A DNA stretch of 64,000 nt from Pseudomonas arsenicoxydans (GTDB lineage Bacteria; Pseudomonadota; Gammaproteobacteria; Pseudomonadales; Pseudomonadaceae): NCBI RefSeq assembly GCF_006438915.1, contig NZ_RCZE01000006.1, forward strand, positions 248,001 through 312,000. Reading direction: 5' to 3'. Each line of letters starts with the position of its first letter. Position 1 is the first letter of the stretch. Of this stretch, positions 18,924-30,982 are shown one piece after another. The translations under genes were made by a program, and so were the position numbers. The notes below the pieces were generated by a model. The model made no database searches. It was not told the DNA's origin and saw nothing but the letters and a program-made list of their open reading frames with translations.

Positions 18924-21900
18924 ATGAAAGCAGGTCTGTACCAACCAGATGAATTCAAGGATAACTGCGGTTTCGGCCTGATAGCCCATATGCAGGGCGA
19001 GCCCAGTCATACCCTTTTGCAAACGGCCATTGAGGCCCTGACCTGCATGACCCACCGCGGTGGGATTAATGCCGACGGCAAGACCGGTGACGGTTGCGGT
19101 CTGCTGATTCAAAAGCCGGACGTGTTCCTGCGTGCCATCGCCCAGGAAACCTTCGGCGTCGCACTGCCCAAGCAATATGCAGTGGGCATGGTCTTCTTCA
19201 ACCAGGACCCGGTGAAAGCCGAAGCCGCTCGCGAGAACATGAACCGCGAGATCCTGGCGGCCGGCCTGACCCTCGTCGGCTGGCGCAAAGTGCCGATCGA
19301 CACCAGCGTCCTCGGCCGTCTGGCCCTTGAGCGCCTGCCGCAGATCGAGCAAGTGTTCATCGGCGGTGAAGGCCTGAGCGACCAGGACATGGCCGTCAAG
19401 TTGTTCACGTCCCGTCGTCGCTCGTCCGTGGCCAACGCCGCCGATACCGACCACTACGTCTGCAGCTTTTCGCACAAGACCATCATTTATAAAGGCCTGA
19501 TGATGCCGGCGGATTTGACCGCCTTCTATCCAGACCTCAGCGATGAGCGCCTGCAAACGTCGATTTGCGTGTTCCACCAGCGCTTCTCCACCAACACTCT
19601 GCCGAAATGGCCGCTGGCTCAACCGTTCCGCTTCCTGGCGCACAACGGCGAGATCAACACCATCACTGGCAACCGCAACTGGGCCGTGGCTCGTCGCACC
19701 AAGTTCACCAACGACCTGATGGACCTGGAAGAACTCGGCCCGCTGGTCAACCGCGTTGGTTCCGACTCCTCCAGCATGGACAACATGCTCGAGCTGATGG
19801 TCACCGGTGGCATCGACCTGTTCCGTGGCGTGCGGATGATCATTCCGCCTGCGTGGCAGAACGTCGAAACCATGGACCCGGATCTGCGTGCGTTCTACGA
19901 GTACAACTCGATGCACATGGAGCCGTGGGACGGCCCGGCCGGCGTGGTCATGACCGACGGTCGCTACGCGGTGTGCCTGCTCGACCGTAACGGTCTGCGT
20001 CCGGCGCGTTGGGTCACCACCAAGAACGGTTTCATCACCCTGGCCTCGGAAATCGGTGTCTGGAACTACCAGCCTGAAGACGTGATCGCCAAGGGCCGCG
20101 TTGGCCCGGGCCAGATCTTTGCCGTGGACACCGAAACCGGTCAGATCCTCGACACCGATGCGATCGACAACCGCCTGAAGTCCCGTCATCCGTACAAGCA
20201 ATGGCTGCGCAAGAATGCCCTGCGCATCCAGGCGACCATGGAAGACAACGACCACGGTTCGGCGTTCTACGACGTCGATCAGCTCAAGCAATACATGAAG
20301 ATGTACCAGGTCACTTTCGAAGAACGTGATCAGGTGCTGCGTCCGCTCGGCGAGCAAGGCTACGAAGCCGTCGGCTCGATGGGCGACGATACGCCGATGG
20401 CCGTGCTGTCCCAGCGCGTGCGCACGCCGTACGACTATTTCCGTCAGCAGTTCGCGCAGGTCACCAACCCGCCGATCGACCCGCTGCGTGAAGCCATCGT
20501 CATGTCGCTGGAGATCTGCCTCGGTGCCGAGCGCAACATCTTCCAGGAATCGCCGGAACACGCCTCGCGCGTGATCCTCAGCTCGCCGGTCATTTCCCCG
20601 GCCAAGTGGCGCTCGCTGATGAACCTCGATCGTCCGGGCTTCGAGCGCGCGATCATCGACCTCAACTACGACGAAAGCGTCGGCCTCGAAGCGGCGATCC
20701 GCAACGTTGCCGATCAGGCTGAAGAAGCCGTGCGCGCCGGTCGTACCCAGGTTGTGTTGAGTGACCGTCACATTGCCCCGGGCAAGTTGCCGATCCACGC
20801 TTCGCTCGCAACCGGCGCGGTGCACCACCGCCTGACCGAAAAAGGCCTGCGTTGCGACTCCAACATCCTCGTGGAAACCGCGACCGCTCGCGACCCGCAT
20901 CACTTCGCCGTGCTGATCGGTTTCGGCGCCTCTGCCGTTTATCCATTCCTGGCCTACGAAGTGCTGGGCGACCTGATCCGTACCGGTGAAGTGCTGGGCG
21001 ACCTCTATGAGGTGTTCAAGAACTACCGCAAAGGCATCACCAAAGGTCTGCTCAAGATTCTGTCGAAGATGGGTATTTCGACCATCACGTCGTACCGCGG
21101 TGCGCAGTTGTTCGAAGCCATCGGCCTGTCCGAAGAAGTGTGCGAGTTGAGCTTCCGTGGTGTGCCAAGCCGCATCAAAGGCGCGCGTTTCGTCGACATC
21201 GAAGCCGAGCAGAAAGCCCTCGCCGCCGAAGCCTGGAGCCCGCGCAAGCCGATCCAGCAAGGCGGCCTGCTGAAGTTCGTCCACGGTGGCGAATATCACG
21301 CCTATAACCCGGACGTGGTCAACACCCTGCAAGCCGCTGTGCAGCAGGGCGACTACAGCAAGTTCAAGGAATACACGGCGCTGGTGGACAACCGTCCGGT
21401 GTCGATGATCCGCGACATGTTCAAGGTCAAAACCCTCGACACGCCGCTGGACATCAGCGAAATCGAACCACTGGAGTCGGTGCTTAAGCGCTTTGACTCC
21501 GCCGGTATCTCGCTGGGCGCCCTGTCGCCGGAAGCTCACGAAGCCTTGGCCGAAGCCATGAACCGCCTCGGTGCGCGTTCCAACTCCGGCGAAGGCGGCG
21601 AAGACCCGGCTCGCTACGGCACCATCAAGAGCTCGAAAATCAAGCAGGTTGCGACGGGCCGTTTCGGTGTGACCCCGGAATACCTGGTCAACGCTGAAGT
21701 GCTGCAGATCAAAGTCGCTCAGGGCGCCAAGCCCGGCGAAGGTGGTCAGCTGCCAGGTGGCAAGGTCAACGGTCTGATCGCCAAGCTGCGTTACGCAGTG
21801 CCGGGCGTGACCCTGATTTCGCCACCACCGCACCACGACATCTATTCGATCGAAGACTTGTCGCAGCTGATTTTTGACCTCAAGCAGGTCAACCCGAAGG

Positions 21901-23369
21901 CGCTGGTCTCGGTGAAACTCGTAGCAGAAGCGGGCGTCGGCACCATCGCCGCCGGTGTGGCCAAGGCCTATGCGGACTTGATCACCATCTCCGGCTACGA
22001 CGGCGGCACCGGCGCATCGCCGCTGACCTCGATCAAATACGCGGGCGCTCCGTGGGAACTCGGCCTGGCCGAAACCCACCAGACCCTGCGTGGCAACGAC
22101 CTGCGCGGCAAAGTGCGGGTACAAACCGACGGTGGCCTGAAAACCGGCCTCGACGTGATCAAGGCGGCGATCCTCGGCGCTGAAAGCTTCGGCTTCGGCA
22201 CCGCGCCAATGATCGCGCTGGGCTGCAAATACCTGCGTATCTGCCACTTGAACAACTGCGCCACCGGTGTTGCGACCCAGAACGAGAAGCTGCGCAAGGA
22301 TCACTACATCGGCACCGTCGACATGGTGGTGAACTTCTTCACCTACGTCGCCGAAGAAACCCGTGAGTGGCTGGCCAAGCTGGGCGTGCGCTCCCTCGAA
22401 GAGCTGATCGGTCGTACCGATCTGCTGGACATCCTCGAAGGTCAGACCGCCAAGCAGCAACACCTGGACCTGACGCCGTTGCTGGGCAGCGATCACATTC
22501 CGGCAGACAAGCCTCAATTCTGCCAGGTGGAGCGCAACCCGCCGTTCGACAAAGGCCTGCTGGCCGAGAAAATGGTCGACATGGCCACCTCGGCCATCAA
22601 CGACATGAGCGGCGCCGATTTCGCCCTGGATATCTGCAACTGCGACCGTTCTATCGGCGCGCGGATCTCCGGTGAAATTGCTCGCAAACACGGCAACCAG
22701 GGCATGGCGAACGCGCCGATCACCTTCCGCTTCAAAGGGACGGCCGGTCAAAGCTTCGGTGTGTGGAACGCCGGCGGCCTGAACATGTACCTGGAAGGCG
22801 ATGCCAACGACTACGTCGGCAAAGGCATGACCGGCGGCAAACTGGTCATCGTTCCGCCGAAGGGCAGCGTCTACAAGACTCAGGACAGCGCCATTATCGG
22901 CAACACCTGCCTGTACGGCGCCACGGGCGGCAAGCTGTTCGCCGCCGGCACCGCGGGCGAGCGTTTCGCTGTACGTAACTCCGGTGCCCACACGGTTGTG
23001 GAAGGCACTGGCGATCACTGCTGCGAGTACATGACCGGTGGTTTCGTCTGCGTCCTGGGCAAGACCGGTTACAACTTCGGTTCAGGCATGACCGGCGGTT
23101 TCGCCTACGTGCTCGACCAGGACAACTCCTTCGTTGACCGGGTCAACCACGAACTGGTGGAAATCCAGCGGATCAGCGGTGAAGCGATGGAAGCCTATCG
23201 CAGCCACTTGCAACGCGTGCTGAACGAATACGTCGAGGAAACAGACAGCGAATGGGGTCGTAACCTCGCTGAAAACCTCGATGACTATCTGCGTCGTTTC
23301 TGGCTGGTCAAGCCCAAGGCTGCCAACCTGAAATCGTTGCTTTCCAGCACCCGTGCCAACCCGCAGTGA
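18924..23369 (+). CDS. gltB: Glutamate synthase (NADPH), large subunit
   Basis: Transfers the amide of glutamine to 2-oxoglutarate (GOGAT), giving two glutamates. The ~1481-residue product has a class II amidotransferase domain whose nucleophile is Cys-15 in [11 protein letters not shown], exposed after removal of a short propeptide. The central domain and the FMN-binding synthase domain follow ([22 protein letters not shown]). The 3Fe-4S cluster motif is [12 protein letters not shown] (Cys-x5-Cys-x4-Cys), and the C-terminal part is a GXGXG beta-helix. ATG at 18924 is preferred over the in-frame GTG at 18918 because it gives the family N-terminus MKAGLY. gltD follows after 33 bases. Confidence 0.97.
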   Translation: MKAGLYQPDEFKDNCGFGLIAHMQGEPSHTLLQTAIEALTCMTHRGGINADGKTGDGCGLLIQKPDVFLRAIAQETFGVALPKQYAVGMVFFNQDPVKAEAARENMNREILAAGLTLVGWRKVPIDTSVLGRLALERLPQIEQVFIGGEGLSDQDMAVKLFTSRRRSSVANAADTDHYVCSFSHKTIIYKGLMMPADLTAFYPDLSDERLQTSICVFHQRFSTNTLPKWPLAQPFRFLAHNGEINTITGNRNWAVARRTKFTNDLMDLEELGPLVNRVGSDSSSMDNMLELMVTGGIDLFRGVRMIIPPAWQNVETMDPDLRAFYEYNSMHMEPWDGPAGVVMTDGRYAVCLLDRNGLRPARWVTTKNGFITLASEIGVWNYQPEDVIAKGRVGPGQIFAVDTETGQILDTDAIDNRLKSRHPYKQWLRKNALRIQATMEDNDHGSAFYDVDQLKQYMKMYQVTFEERDQVLRPLGEQGYEAVGSMGDDTPMAVLSQRVRTPYDYFRQQFAQVTNPPIDPLREAIVMSLEICLGAERNIFQESPEHASRVILSSPVISPAKWRSLMNLDRPGFERAIIDLNYDESVGLEAAIRNVADQAEEAVRAGRTQVVLSDRHIAPGKLPIHASLATGAVHHRLTEKGLRCDSNILVETATARDPHHFAVLIGFGASAVYPFLAYEVLGDLIRTGEVLGDLYEVFKNYRKGITKGLLKILSKMGISTITSYRGAQLFEAIGLSEEVCELSFRGVPSRIKGARFVDIEAEQKALAAEAWSPRKPIQQGGLLKFVHGGEYHAYNPDVVNTLQAAVQQGDYSKFKEYTALVDNRPVSMIRDMFKVKTLDTPLDISEIEPLESVLKRFDSAGISLGALSPEAHEALAEAMNRLGARSNSGEGGEDPARYGTIKSSKIKQVATGRFGVTPEYLVNAEVLQIKVAQGAKPGEGGQLPGGKVNGLIAKLRYAVPGVTLISPPPHHDIYSIEDLSQLIFDLKQVNPKALVSVKLVAEAGVGTIAAGVAKAYADLITISGYDGGTGASPLTSIKYAGAPWELGLAETHQTLRGNDLRGKVRVQTDGGLKTGLDVIKAAILGAESFGFGTAPMIALGCKYLRICHLNNCATGVATQNEKLRKDHYIGTVDMVVNFFTYVAEETREWLAKLGVRSLEELIGRTDLLDILEGQTAKQQHLDLTPLLGSDHIPADKPQFCQVERNPPFDKGLLAEKMVDMATSAINDMSGADFALDICNCDRSIGARISGEIARKHGNQGMANAPITFRFKGTAGQSFGVWNAGGLNMYLEGDANDYVGKGMTGGKLVIVPPKGSVYKTQDSAIIGNTCLYGATGGKLFAAGTAGERFAVRNSGAHTVVEGTGDHCCEYMTGGFVCVLGKTGYNFGSGMTGGFAYVLDQDNSFVDRVNHELVEIQRISGEAMEAYRSHLQRVLNEYVEETDSEWGRNLAENLDDYLRRFWLVKPKAANLKSLLSSTRANPQ

Positions 23370-24821
<1,452 letters not shown>

Positions 24822-24843
24822 CTAGACTTGAAATGCGATTAAG

Positions 24844-24933
24844 TGTGGGAGCGGGCTTGCTCGCGAAGGCGGTAGAACAGTCGACATCAATGTTGAATGT
24901 TAGGCCCTCTTCGCGAGCAAGCCCGCTCCCACA
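24844..24933. repeat. REP doublet, GTGGGAGCGGGCTTGCTCGC type
   Basis: Perfect 24-bp arms (24844-24867 and 24910-24933) in the gltD-hemE gap. It is the same family as the elements at 4533, 26211 and 58798. Located directly after gltD, it may serve as a 3' RNA-stabilising hairpin. Confidence 0.92.
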
Positions 24934-25065
24934 TTGGTTTTGTGGTGCTGCGAAAGCTGCATTCCCCCGCGACAAATTGACCCGATAGACAAAAGGCTGA
25001 CCTGCAACCGTGCCTTTTGCGTCACGCTCTGAGAAAATGCCCGCACTTTTTTTCCGGATGCCGAC

Positions 25066-26133
25066 ATGACTGCCCTGAAGAACGACCGTTTCCTTCGCGC
25101 CCTGCTCAAGCAACCCGTAGACGTCACCCCTGTGTGGATGATGCGTCAGGCCGGTCGCTACCTGCCTGAATACCGCGCCAGCCGTGCCAAGGCCGGTGAT
25201 TTCATGAGCCTGTGCATGAACCCGGAGTTCGCTTGCGAAGTCACGATGCAGCCGCTCGACCGTTATCCACAACTGGACGCGGCGATCCTCTTCTCTGACA
25301 TCCTCACTATCCCGGACGCCATGGGCCAAGGCCTGTACTTCGAAACCGGTGAAGGCCCGCGCTTCAAGAAAGTCGTCAGCACCCTGGCCGACATCGAAGC
25401 CCTGCCGATCCCTGATCCGCACAAAGACCTCGGTTACGTCATGGACGCGGTCAGCACCATCCGCCGTGAACTGAACGGTCGTGTGCCGTTGATCGGCTTC
25501 TCCGGTAGCCCATGGACCCTGGCGACCTACATGGTTGAAGGCGGCTCGTCGAAAGACTACCGCAAGACCAAAACCATGCTCTACGACAACCCGCAAGCCT
25601 TGCACCTGCTGCTGGACAAACTCGCGCAGACGGTCACCAGCTACCTCAACGGCCAGATCATGGCCGGTGCGCAAGCCGTGCAGATTTTCGATAGCTGGGG
25701 CGGCAGCCTCTCGGCGGCGGCGTACCAGGAATTCTCCCTGGCCTACATGAAAAAGATCGTCAGCGGCCTGATCCGCGAACACGAAGGCCGCAAAGTGCCG
25801 GTCATCCTGTTCACCAAGGGCGGCGGCCTGTGGCTGGAAAGCATCGCCGACGCCGGCGCCGATGCACTTGGCCTGGACTGGACCTGCGACATCGGCAGCG
25901 CCCGTGATCGCGTCGGCAGCAAAATCGCGCTGCAAGGCAATATGGACCCGACCGTGTTGTACGCCAAACCAGAAGCCATTCGCACCGAAGTCGGCCGCAT
26001 CCTCGCCAGCTACGGCAAGGGTAGCGGCCACGTGTTCAACCTCGGCCATGGCATCACACCGGAAGTTGATCCGGAACATGCGGGTGCGTTCTTGCGCGCG
26101 GTGCATGAGTTGTCGGCGCAGTATCACGAGTGA
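25066..26133 (+). CDS. hemE: Uroporphyrinogen decarboxylase
   Basis: Removes four carboxyl groups from uroporphyrinogen III to give coproporphyrinogen III in haem synthesis. The 355-residue product is the standard length. The active-site signature [13 protein letters not shown] lies at about residues 25-37, with the conserved catalytic Asp in [13 protein letters not shown]. The C-terminal family segment [19 protein letters not shown] is intact. It is monocistronic, flanked by two REP doublets, with its own terminator. Confidence 0.97.
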   Translation: MTALKNDRFLRALLKQPVDVTPVWMMRQAGRYLPEYRASRAKAGDFMSLCMNPEFACEVTMQPLDRYPQLDAAILFSDILTIPDAMGQGLYFETGEGPRFKKVVSTLADIEALPIPDPHKDLGYVMDAVSTIRRELNGRVPLIGFSGSPWTLATYMVEGGSSKDYRKTKTMLYDNPQALHLLLDKLAQTVTSYLNGQIMAGAQAVQIFDSWGGSLSAAAYQEFSLAYMKKIVSGLIREHEGRKVPVILFTKGGGLWLESIADAGADALGLDWTCDIGSARDRVGSKIALQGNMDPTVLYAKPEAIRTEVGRILASYGKGSGHVFNLGHGITPEVDPEHAGAFLRAVHELSAQYHE

Positions 26134-26149
26134 TCGTCGCCCGAAAATG

Positions 26150-26178
26150 AAAACGCCCGGCTAATGCCGGGCGTTTTT
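26150..26178 (+). terminator. Intrinsic terminator of hemE
   Basis: AAACGCCCGGC-TAAT-GCCGGGCGTTTTT, starting 17 bases after the hemE stop. Confidence 0.9.
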
Positions 26179-26210
26179 GTTTGCGAGATGCCGAACTGTG
26201 CTCGGTCAAT

Positions 26211-26297
26211 GTGGGAGCGGGCTTGCTCGCGAAGACGGAGTGTCAGTCAGCATTGATGTGCCTGACACACCGCTTTTGCGAGCAAGCCAGCTCCCAC
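26211..26297. repeat. REP doublet, slightly diverged arms
   Basis: GTGGGAGCGGGCTTGCTCGC (from 26211) faces GCGAGCAAGCCAGCTCCCAC (to 26297). One arm carries a G-to-A change and another mismatch at the inner end. It lies between the convergent hemE and MFS genes, so it may also serve as a shared 3' structure. Confidence 0.9.
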
Positions 26298-26308
26298 AGG
26301 GTTTTGCG

Positions 26309-27583
26309 TCAGGCGTTGATATTTTCCAGCGGCGGCAACTTCGCCAGCTTCAACGCCACCAGCAGCGCAATCACCAGCAACGTACCAATGAACACTCCAA
26401 TCCCGTTCCATCCGCCCAAGTGCCAGAACACCCCGCCCGCCGTCCCGGCAATGCTCGACCCGGCGTAATAGCTGAACAGATACAGCGATGACGCCTGCCC
26501 CTTGGCCCTGATTGCCCGACGTCCTATCCAGCTACTCGCCACGGAGTGCGCGGCAAAGAAGCCAAAGGTAAAGATCAGCATGCCAATGATCACCACCGGC
26601 AGCGGTGTAAACATCGTCAGGGCAAGACCGGCGAGCATCAGCACAATTGTCGCCCAGAGCACTTTGCGGCGACCCAGCTTGTCCGCCAGCGAACCGATTT
26701 TCGCCGAGCTGTAAATCCCCGACAGGTACACCACCGAGAGCAGTCCGACGAAGGCTTGTTCCATGTGATACGGCTCGGCCAGCAAGCGGTAACCGATGTA
26801 GTTGAACAGCGTGACGAACGCGCCCATCAACACAAAGGCTTCAAGGAACAACAACGGCAAACCGGCATCGCGAAAGTGCATGGTGAAGCCGTCGAGCAAG
26901 CTGCGCGGGTGCAGCGAGCGGGCGCGGAAGTTGCGCGACTCGGGAAGGATTTTCCAAAACACCGCCGCCGCGATCAGGGCCAGGCCGCCGATCACCAGCA
27001 TCGCCGTGTGCCAGCTGACGAAGTCGATCAACACCCCGGTAATCAAGCGCCCGCTCATCCCGCCAATCGCGTTGCCGCCGATGTACAAACCCATCGCCAG
27101 ACCGATGTGCTGCGGATGGATCTCTTCGCTCAGATACGTCATGGCCACCGCTGCAAGGCCACTTAACGACAACCCGATCAGTGCACGCATGATCAACACG
27201 CCTTCCCAACTTGGCATCATCGCGCTGGCCATGGTGCACAGCGCGGCGGCGAACAATGCGGCAACCATCACCGGTTTGCGGCCGACTCGGTCGGAGATCG
27301 GGCCGGTGATCAGCAGGCCAATGGCGAGCATGCCGGTCGCCACCGATAGGATCAGGCTGCTCTGCGCCGCGTTGATCGAATATTCGTGCGACAGCAGCGG
27401 CATCATCGGTTGCACGCAGTACAGCAGCGCGAACGTCGCGAAGCCGCCGGAGAACAGGGCCAGCACCGTGCGCATGAACATCGGCGTGCCTTTCTCGATG
27501 TAAATCTCCTTCAGCTCGGCGACGACATCGTCCGCTGCAGCAGGCGGTACTTCGTGGGCAAGGGGGGCGACAGCAGTTTTCAC
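26309..27583 (-). CDS. ynfM: MFS transporter, YnfM family
   Basis: A 12-helix inner-membrane drug/arabinose-type proton antiporter. The product (424 residues from the GTG at 27583) tracks remembered E. coli YnfM closely: FALLYCVQPMMPLLS, GPISDRVGRKPVMV (MFS motif A), MRALIGLSLSGLAAVAMTYLSEEIHP, and FFAAHSVASSWIGRRA. The GTG at 27583 has a GAGG site 7 bases upstream. The frame is open to 27703, but that would overlap the divergent LysR start, so it was not used. The gene pair with a divergent LysR regulator is the same as E. coli ynfM-ynfL. The substrate is unknown. Confidence 0.9.
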   Translation of the reverse strand: MKTAVAPLAHEVPPAAADDVVAELKEIYIEKGTPMFMRTVLALFSGGFATFALLYCVQPMMPLLSHEYSINAAQSSLILSVATGMLAIGLLITGPISDRVGRKPVMVAALFAAALCTMASAMMPSWEGVLIMRALIGLSLSGLAAVAMTYLSEEIHPQHIGLAMGLYIGGNAIGGMSGRLITGVLIDFVSWHTAMLVIGGLALIAAAVFWKILPESRNFRARSLHPRSLLDGFTMHFRDAGLPLLFLEAFVLMGAFVTLFNYIGYRLLAEPYHMEQAFVGLLSVVYLSGIYSSAKIGSLADKLGRRKVLWATIVLMLAGLALTMFTPLPVVIIGMLIFTFGFFAAHSVASSWIGRRAIRAKGQASSLYLFSYYAGSSIAGTAGGVFWHLGGWNGIGVFIGTLLVIALLVALKLAKLPPLENINA

Positions 27584-27701
27584 GTTGGACCTCGGAGGGC
27601 GCAGCCGGTCAGGCAATGAAAAAAGCATATAGCTGCCTAATGATTCAATCCAATATATTGTTCGACCTGTTTGAGAGCTTTTACGACCTAATGGGGTTTT
27701 C

Positions 27702-28634
27702 ATGGAATTGCGTCACCTGCGCTACTTCATCGCCGTCGCCGAAGAACTGCACTTCGGCCGCGCCGCTCAGGTACTGGGCATCTCTCAGCCGCCGCTGAGC
27801 CAGCAGATTCAGGCACTGGAGGCCGAGGTGGGCGCACGCTTGTTCGAGCGCACCAATCGTCGGGTCGAGCTCAGCGAAGCCGGTCGATTGTTTCTGCAGG
27901 AGGCGCGATTAGCGCTGGCGCAAGTCGACAAAGCCGCCGATGTAGCGCGGCGTGCGCAACTCGGGGAGCTCGGTGAACTGAAGATCGGCTTCACGTCCTC
28001 GGCACCATTCAACTCGACCATTCCCCAGGCGATTTTTTCGTTCCGGCAGCGCTTCCCGGCGGTGCACCTGAATTTGCGGGAGATGAGCAGTACCCAGGTC
28101 GCCGATGCGCTGGTCGACGAGTCGATTGAGGTCGGCATCATGCGGCCGTTGGGGTTGCCGGATTCCCTCAGCGTCGTGGAACTGATGCGCGAGCCACTGG
28201 TGGCGGTGCTCAGCTCCAAGCATCCGTTGGTCAATGGCAGCGAAGACGGACTGTTTCTGTCGGCACTGGCCCTTGAGCCTTTCGTGTTTTTCCCACGCAG
28301 CTACGGCAGCGGTCTCTACGCACAATTGCTCAGCCTGGCCCGCGATGCGGGTTTCAGTCCGCACTTTGCCCAAGAGGCGGGCGAGGCGATGACGATTATC
28401 GGCCTGGTAGCGGCGGGGCTGGGGGTGTCGGTGCTGCCGGCGTCGTATCAACGGATGCGCATCGATGGCGTGGTGTATCGACCGTTGCTGGATCCCGCGG
28501 CGGTGTCGGCGGTGTGGCTGGTGCAGCGTAAGGATCAGAAGTCGCCGATGGCCAAGGCGTTTGTAGAACTGCTCACGCGTAAGGTTGATCTAAATAGGTC
28601 GAAGGCGTATGTCCCAGGATCCGACGAAACATAG
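27702..28634 (+). CDS. LysR-family regulator, probable controller of the divergent ynfM
   Basis: A 310-residue LysR-type transcription factor. The winged HTH is at residues 1-60 (LRYFIAVAEELHFGRAAQVLGISQPPLSQQIQALEAEVG) and a two-lobed effector-binding domain lies at about 90-295. It is divergent from the ynfM-like transporter with a ~118-bp shared control region, the arrangement of ynfL-ynfM in E. coli. The last ~20 codons overlap, antisense, the 3' end of the AraC gene at 28573. The tail after ELLTRKV looks unlike the family, suggesting the gene end was replaced when foreign DNA was joined here. Confidence 0.9.
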   Translation: MELRHLRYFIAVAEELHFGRAAQVLGISQPPLSQQIQALEAEVGARLFERTNRRVELSEAGRLFLQEARLALAQVDKAADVARRAQLGELGELKIGFTSSAPFNSTIPQAIFSFRQRFPAVHLNLREMSSTQVADALVDESIEVGIMRPLGLPDSLSVVELMREPLVAVLSSKHPLVNGSEDGLFLSALALEPFVFFPRSYGSGLYAQLLSLARDAGFSPHFAQEAGEAMTIIGLVAAGLGVSVLPASYQRMRIDGVVYRPLLDPAAVSAVWLVQRKDQKSPMAKAFVELLTRKVDLNRSKAYVPGSDET

Positions 28635-29346
28635 TTGAAAACGCGGCCGGGCTCTCATACCCAAAATCAAGGGCGATCCGTGTGATTTGGGCGCCGGCTG
28701 AAAGCCGCGCCAATGCCAAGACCACGCACGCACGCTGACGCCACTGACCGAAACTCATCGAAGTCTGTTCTCGGAAAAGGCGACTGAATGAACGCTCACT
28801 CATAAACAAATCACGCGCCCAATCCTGAGGGGACTGGTGGATATTGGGTGCCTGAAGATATTCCTGACAGCGCAACAGTAAGCGTTTGTCCACCGGAAGA
28901 GGGATGTGCAATGGCAACGCCGTCGCACGGGCAATCTCGTGCAACAGAAGATTAATCAATATCCCGTCTCGACCATCCTCCTGATATTCAAGAGGAAGCT
29001 CCACCGACTCCATTAGCAGCTGCCGCATTAACGGTGAGATATCAATGACCTGGCAGTCACTTCGGGTCAGGGGAATTGACGAAGGTTCAATATAGAGGCT
29101 TCGCGTACTGACCCCATAAAACATTACTTCGTGGGCAACCTGCGGTGGGATCCATACGGCACGTTGCGGAGGGACAATCCAATTGCCGCCTTTCGTGACG
29201 ACTTTCATTACCCCACTCGCCCCATAAAGCAGTTGCGCCCGCCGATGCGTATGGCTGGGTAGCAAATAGGCGTCCGAATAGTCAGTTCCGATTGCGACAA
29301 CCGCGCGCGGCGTGTGATCTAAAACATGTATCGACGCATTTCGCAT
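28573..29346 (-). CDS. AraC-family regulator with N-terminal cupin
   Basis: A 257-residue protein. A cupin-type sensor domain (residues ~20-100, LPSHTHRRAQLLYGASGVMKV, WIPPQVAHEV) is followed by two HTH units of the AraC type near the C-terminus (DLFMSERSFSRLFREQTSMS; ITRIALDFGYESPAAFSTMFRR). This cupin-AraC arrangement is common for regulators of efflux or permease genes. It is divergent from the TauE/SafE permease at 29457, with ~110 bp between starts, so that gene is its likely target. Its 3' end overlaps the LysR gene by 62 bp on the opposite strand. Confidence 0.9.
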   Translation of the reverse strand: MRNASIHVLDHTPRAVVAIGTDYSDAYLLPSHTHRRAQLLYGASGVMKVVTKGGNWIVPPQRAVWIPPQVAHEVMFYGVSTRSLYIEPSSIPLTRSDCQVIDISPLMRQLLMESVELPLEYQEDGRDGILINLLLHEIARATALPLHIPLPVDKRLLLRCQEYLQAPNIHQSPQDWARDLFMSERSFSRLFREQTSMSFGQWRQRACVVLALARLSAGAQITRIALDFGYESPAAFSTMFRRILGHTPSTYLDQPYA

Positions 29347-29456
29347 GGGATTTGTTCTTAGGTTGGCTGAAACTCAAACGTACATGGCTCGAATGCTCAA
29401 GCGAGTCGCTTTTTCGTCATCTATCGTACGCGGCGTATTTTAACGGAATGAACGTG

Positions 29457-30272
29457 ATGAGCTACGTTTTGCTAGGGTTTTTTGGTTGTTTTGCAGGTGT
29501 CACAACCGTTTTGTTCGGATTTGGTGGTGGTTTTGTAGTCGTACCGGTGCTGTACCAGATTTTACTGGCGACTCATGGGGTTGAGGATCCAATCGGCCAA
29601 TCAGCAATGCATATCGCAATAGCGACTTCCACTTGCGTCATGATTGTGAACTCATCAATCAGCACAAGTAAGCATGCTAGAGCGGGCACTCTGCTAAAGG
29701 ACTATATATGGCCGCTCGCCGGTTTCATCGGTCTAGGCGCCGTGATAGGTGCCATCACTGCCGGTTTTGTGGATGGTTATATATTACGTGTTGCATTCAT
29801 TATCTATCTGGCAATCACGATTCTGGATTGTTTATTTCGCCGCGGATTCATTCAGCAAAATATCAACGCAAAACCCGAGAGATTGAGCGTCTTGGCGACT
29901 ATCCCGGGCGGAATGAGCATTGGGGCTATTGCGACTTTTCTCGGGGTGGGTGGTAGTGTTATGACGGTTCCGTTACTTCGTCGCTGCGGGTTGAATATGA
30001 CTCAGGCTACGTCCATGGCGAATCCATTGAGTTTGCCTGTAGCACTAGCAGGAACAGCGACCTATATTGTTATTGCGCAAGTAGGCAAACAAAATTTTGG
30101 CGCTTGGTACTTAGGTTATGTTGACCTCATTGCTTTCGGAGTTTTGACAATAGGCGCGATAGCTGGCATTCGAATGACGATGCCCTGGGTTGGAACAATT
30201 CCAGATCGGATTCATGCGATTGTATATGTAAGCCTGCTCGCGGTTGTGGCGCTGAGCATGATGTTTAAATAA
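29457..30272 (+). CDS. TauE/SafE-family permease (sulfite/organic anion exporter type)
   Basis: A hydrophobic protein of about 271 residues with eight or so membrane segments in two related halves, the TauE/SafE (DUF81) plan. The first half contains GFGGGFVVVPVL and the second FLGVGGSVMTVPLL, the paired Gly-rich motifs of the family. ATG 29457 has GGA nine bases upstream; ATG 29448 is the alternative with GGA directly adjacent. The substrate is not predictable from the sequence; sulfur anions are typical. Probable regulator: the divergent AraC protein. Codon use is more AT-rich than in the flanking core genes. Confidence 0.88.
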   Translation: MSYVLLGFFGCFAGVTTVLFGFGGGFVVVPVLYQILLATHGVEDPIGQSAMHIAIATSTCVMIVNSSISTSKHARAGTLLKDYIWPLAGFIGLGAVIGAITAGFVDGYILRVAFIIYLAITILDCLFRRGFIQQNINAKPERLSVLATIPGGMSIGAIATFLGVGGSVMTVPLLRRCGLNMTQATSMANPLSLPVALAGTATYIVIAQVGKQNFGAWYLGYVDLIAFGVLTIGAIAGIRMTMPWVGTIPDRIHAIVYVSLLAVVALSMMFK

Positions 30273-30886
30273 TAAAATAAACGTTGCTCAATTAGAAATT
30301 AAAAGCGTAAAACTGCTTCGTTATTTTAATCTGATAAATCGCATATGGGTTTTATGACAAATACTAACGAGGCTGTTGTGTGAAGATGCTGCGGGATGAA
30401 CGTTTAGGAGTATTATTTATATTGAAAGTACGGTGTTTTTTGGTGCGAGGTTCAGTGCCGGTTTAATCAGTTTTTTCGCAACGAAATTACCGTACGTGAA
30501 ACAGTATTAAACTTAACAGCTGCGAGGTGAAAATAATTCAGGCTATTACAATGCTAGAGAGTGAATTGGATTTCAAGCGTGATGAAGAGGATTTGATTAT
30601 GAACTATTTCGCTACTCATTGAAAAACGACAAATCTAATTCGAGAATAATATGACACGATAGAATTGGCATGAACTGTCGCATTGCCTATCTGCGGAAAG
30701 CAAGTGTTACCTATCATTTCCCTTATGCGCGAGATCGCCCGGCTCCGAAAACCTTTAATTCTTTTCATCGCAGGCTACGTTCAATGAACGCGATGATGAA
30801 ATAAGCTGTATTGAGACCATTGAAACCAGCTGCCACCCATCCGCTTTGAACGAAAGTGGCAGCTCATCACGTCAAGGAGTTAGACA
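30273..30886. other. AT-rich intergenic region, no supported gene
   Basis: About 610 bp after the permease without an ORF over 40 codons carrying a ribosome site. A 23-codon frame at 30551 has no Shine-Dalgarno. The final 60 bp hold a 9-bp inverted repeat and the strong ribosome site of the 31-codon ORF. The region is strongly AT-rich compared with the core genome, consistent with acquired DNA. Confidence 0.6.
30828..30864. promoter_or_regulatory. Leader hairpin before the 31-codon ORF
   Basis: Perfect 9-bp arms AGCTGCCAC (30828-30836) and GTGGCAGCT (30856-30864) with a 19-base loop, ending 22 bases before the small ORF. There is no T-run, so it is more likely a leader stem or operator than a terminator. 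Confidence 0.45.
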
Positions 30887-30982
30887 ATGCACACTGTAAA
30901 TCTGTACAAATTCCGGCTGTTCTCTCACTTCGATCCTGAATCCAGATCCCACTGTATCTCGGCCCATGGAGGTGGAAAATGA
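30887..30982 (+). CDS. 31-residue leader-like small protein
   Basis: ATG at 30887, preceded by CAAGGAG at 7-8 bases, the best ribosome site in this region. It encodes 31 residues (MHTVNLYKFRLFSHFDPESR, then a Cys/His-containing tail ending HGGGK). Its TGA overlaps the ATG of the DUF3077 gene in an ATGA junction. No family is recognised. The GGAGGTGG within its last codons provides the ribosome site for the next gene, so its translation probably controls DUF3077 synthesis. A small protein in its own right is equally possible. Confidence 0.55.
   Translation: MHTVNLYKFRLFSHFDPESRSHCISAHGGGK

Noticed and set aside
18780..23018. 1412-codon minus-strand frame opposite gltB
   Set aside because: It is the antisense shadow of a GC-rich gene with clear GltB motifs; its Val/His/Gln-rich composition is typical of such shadows.
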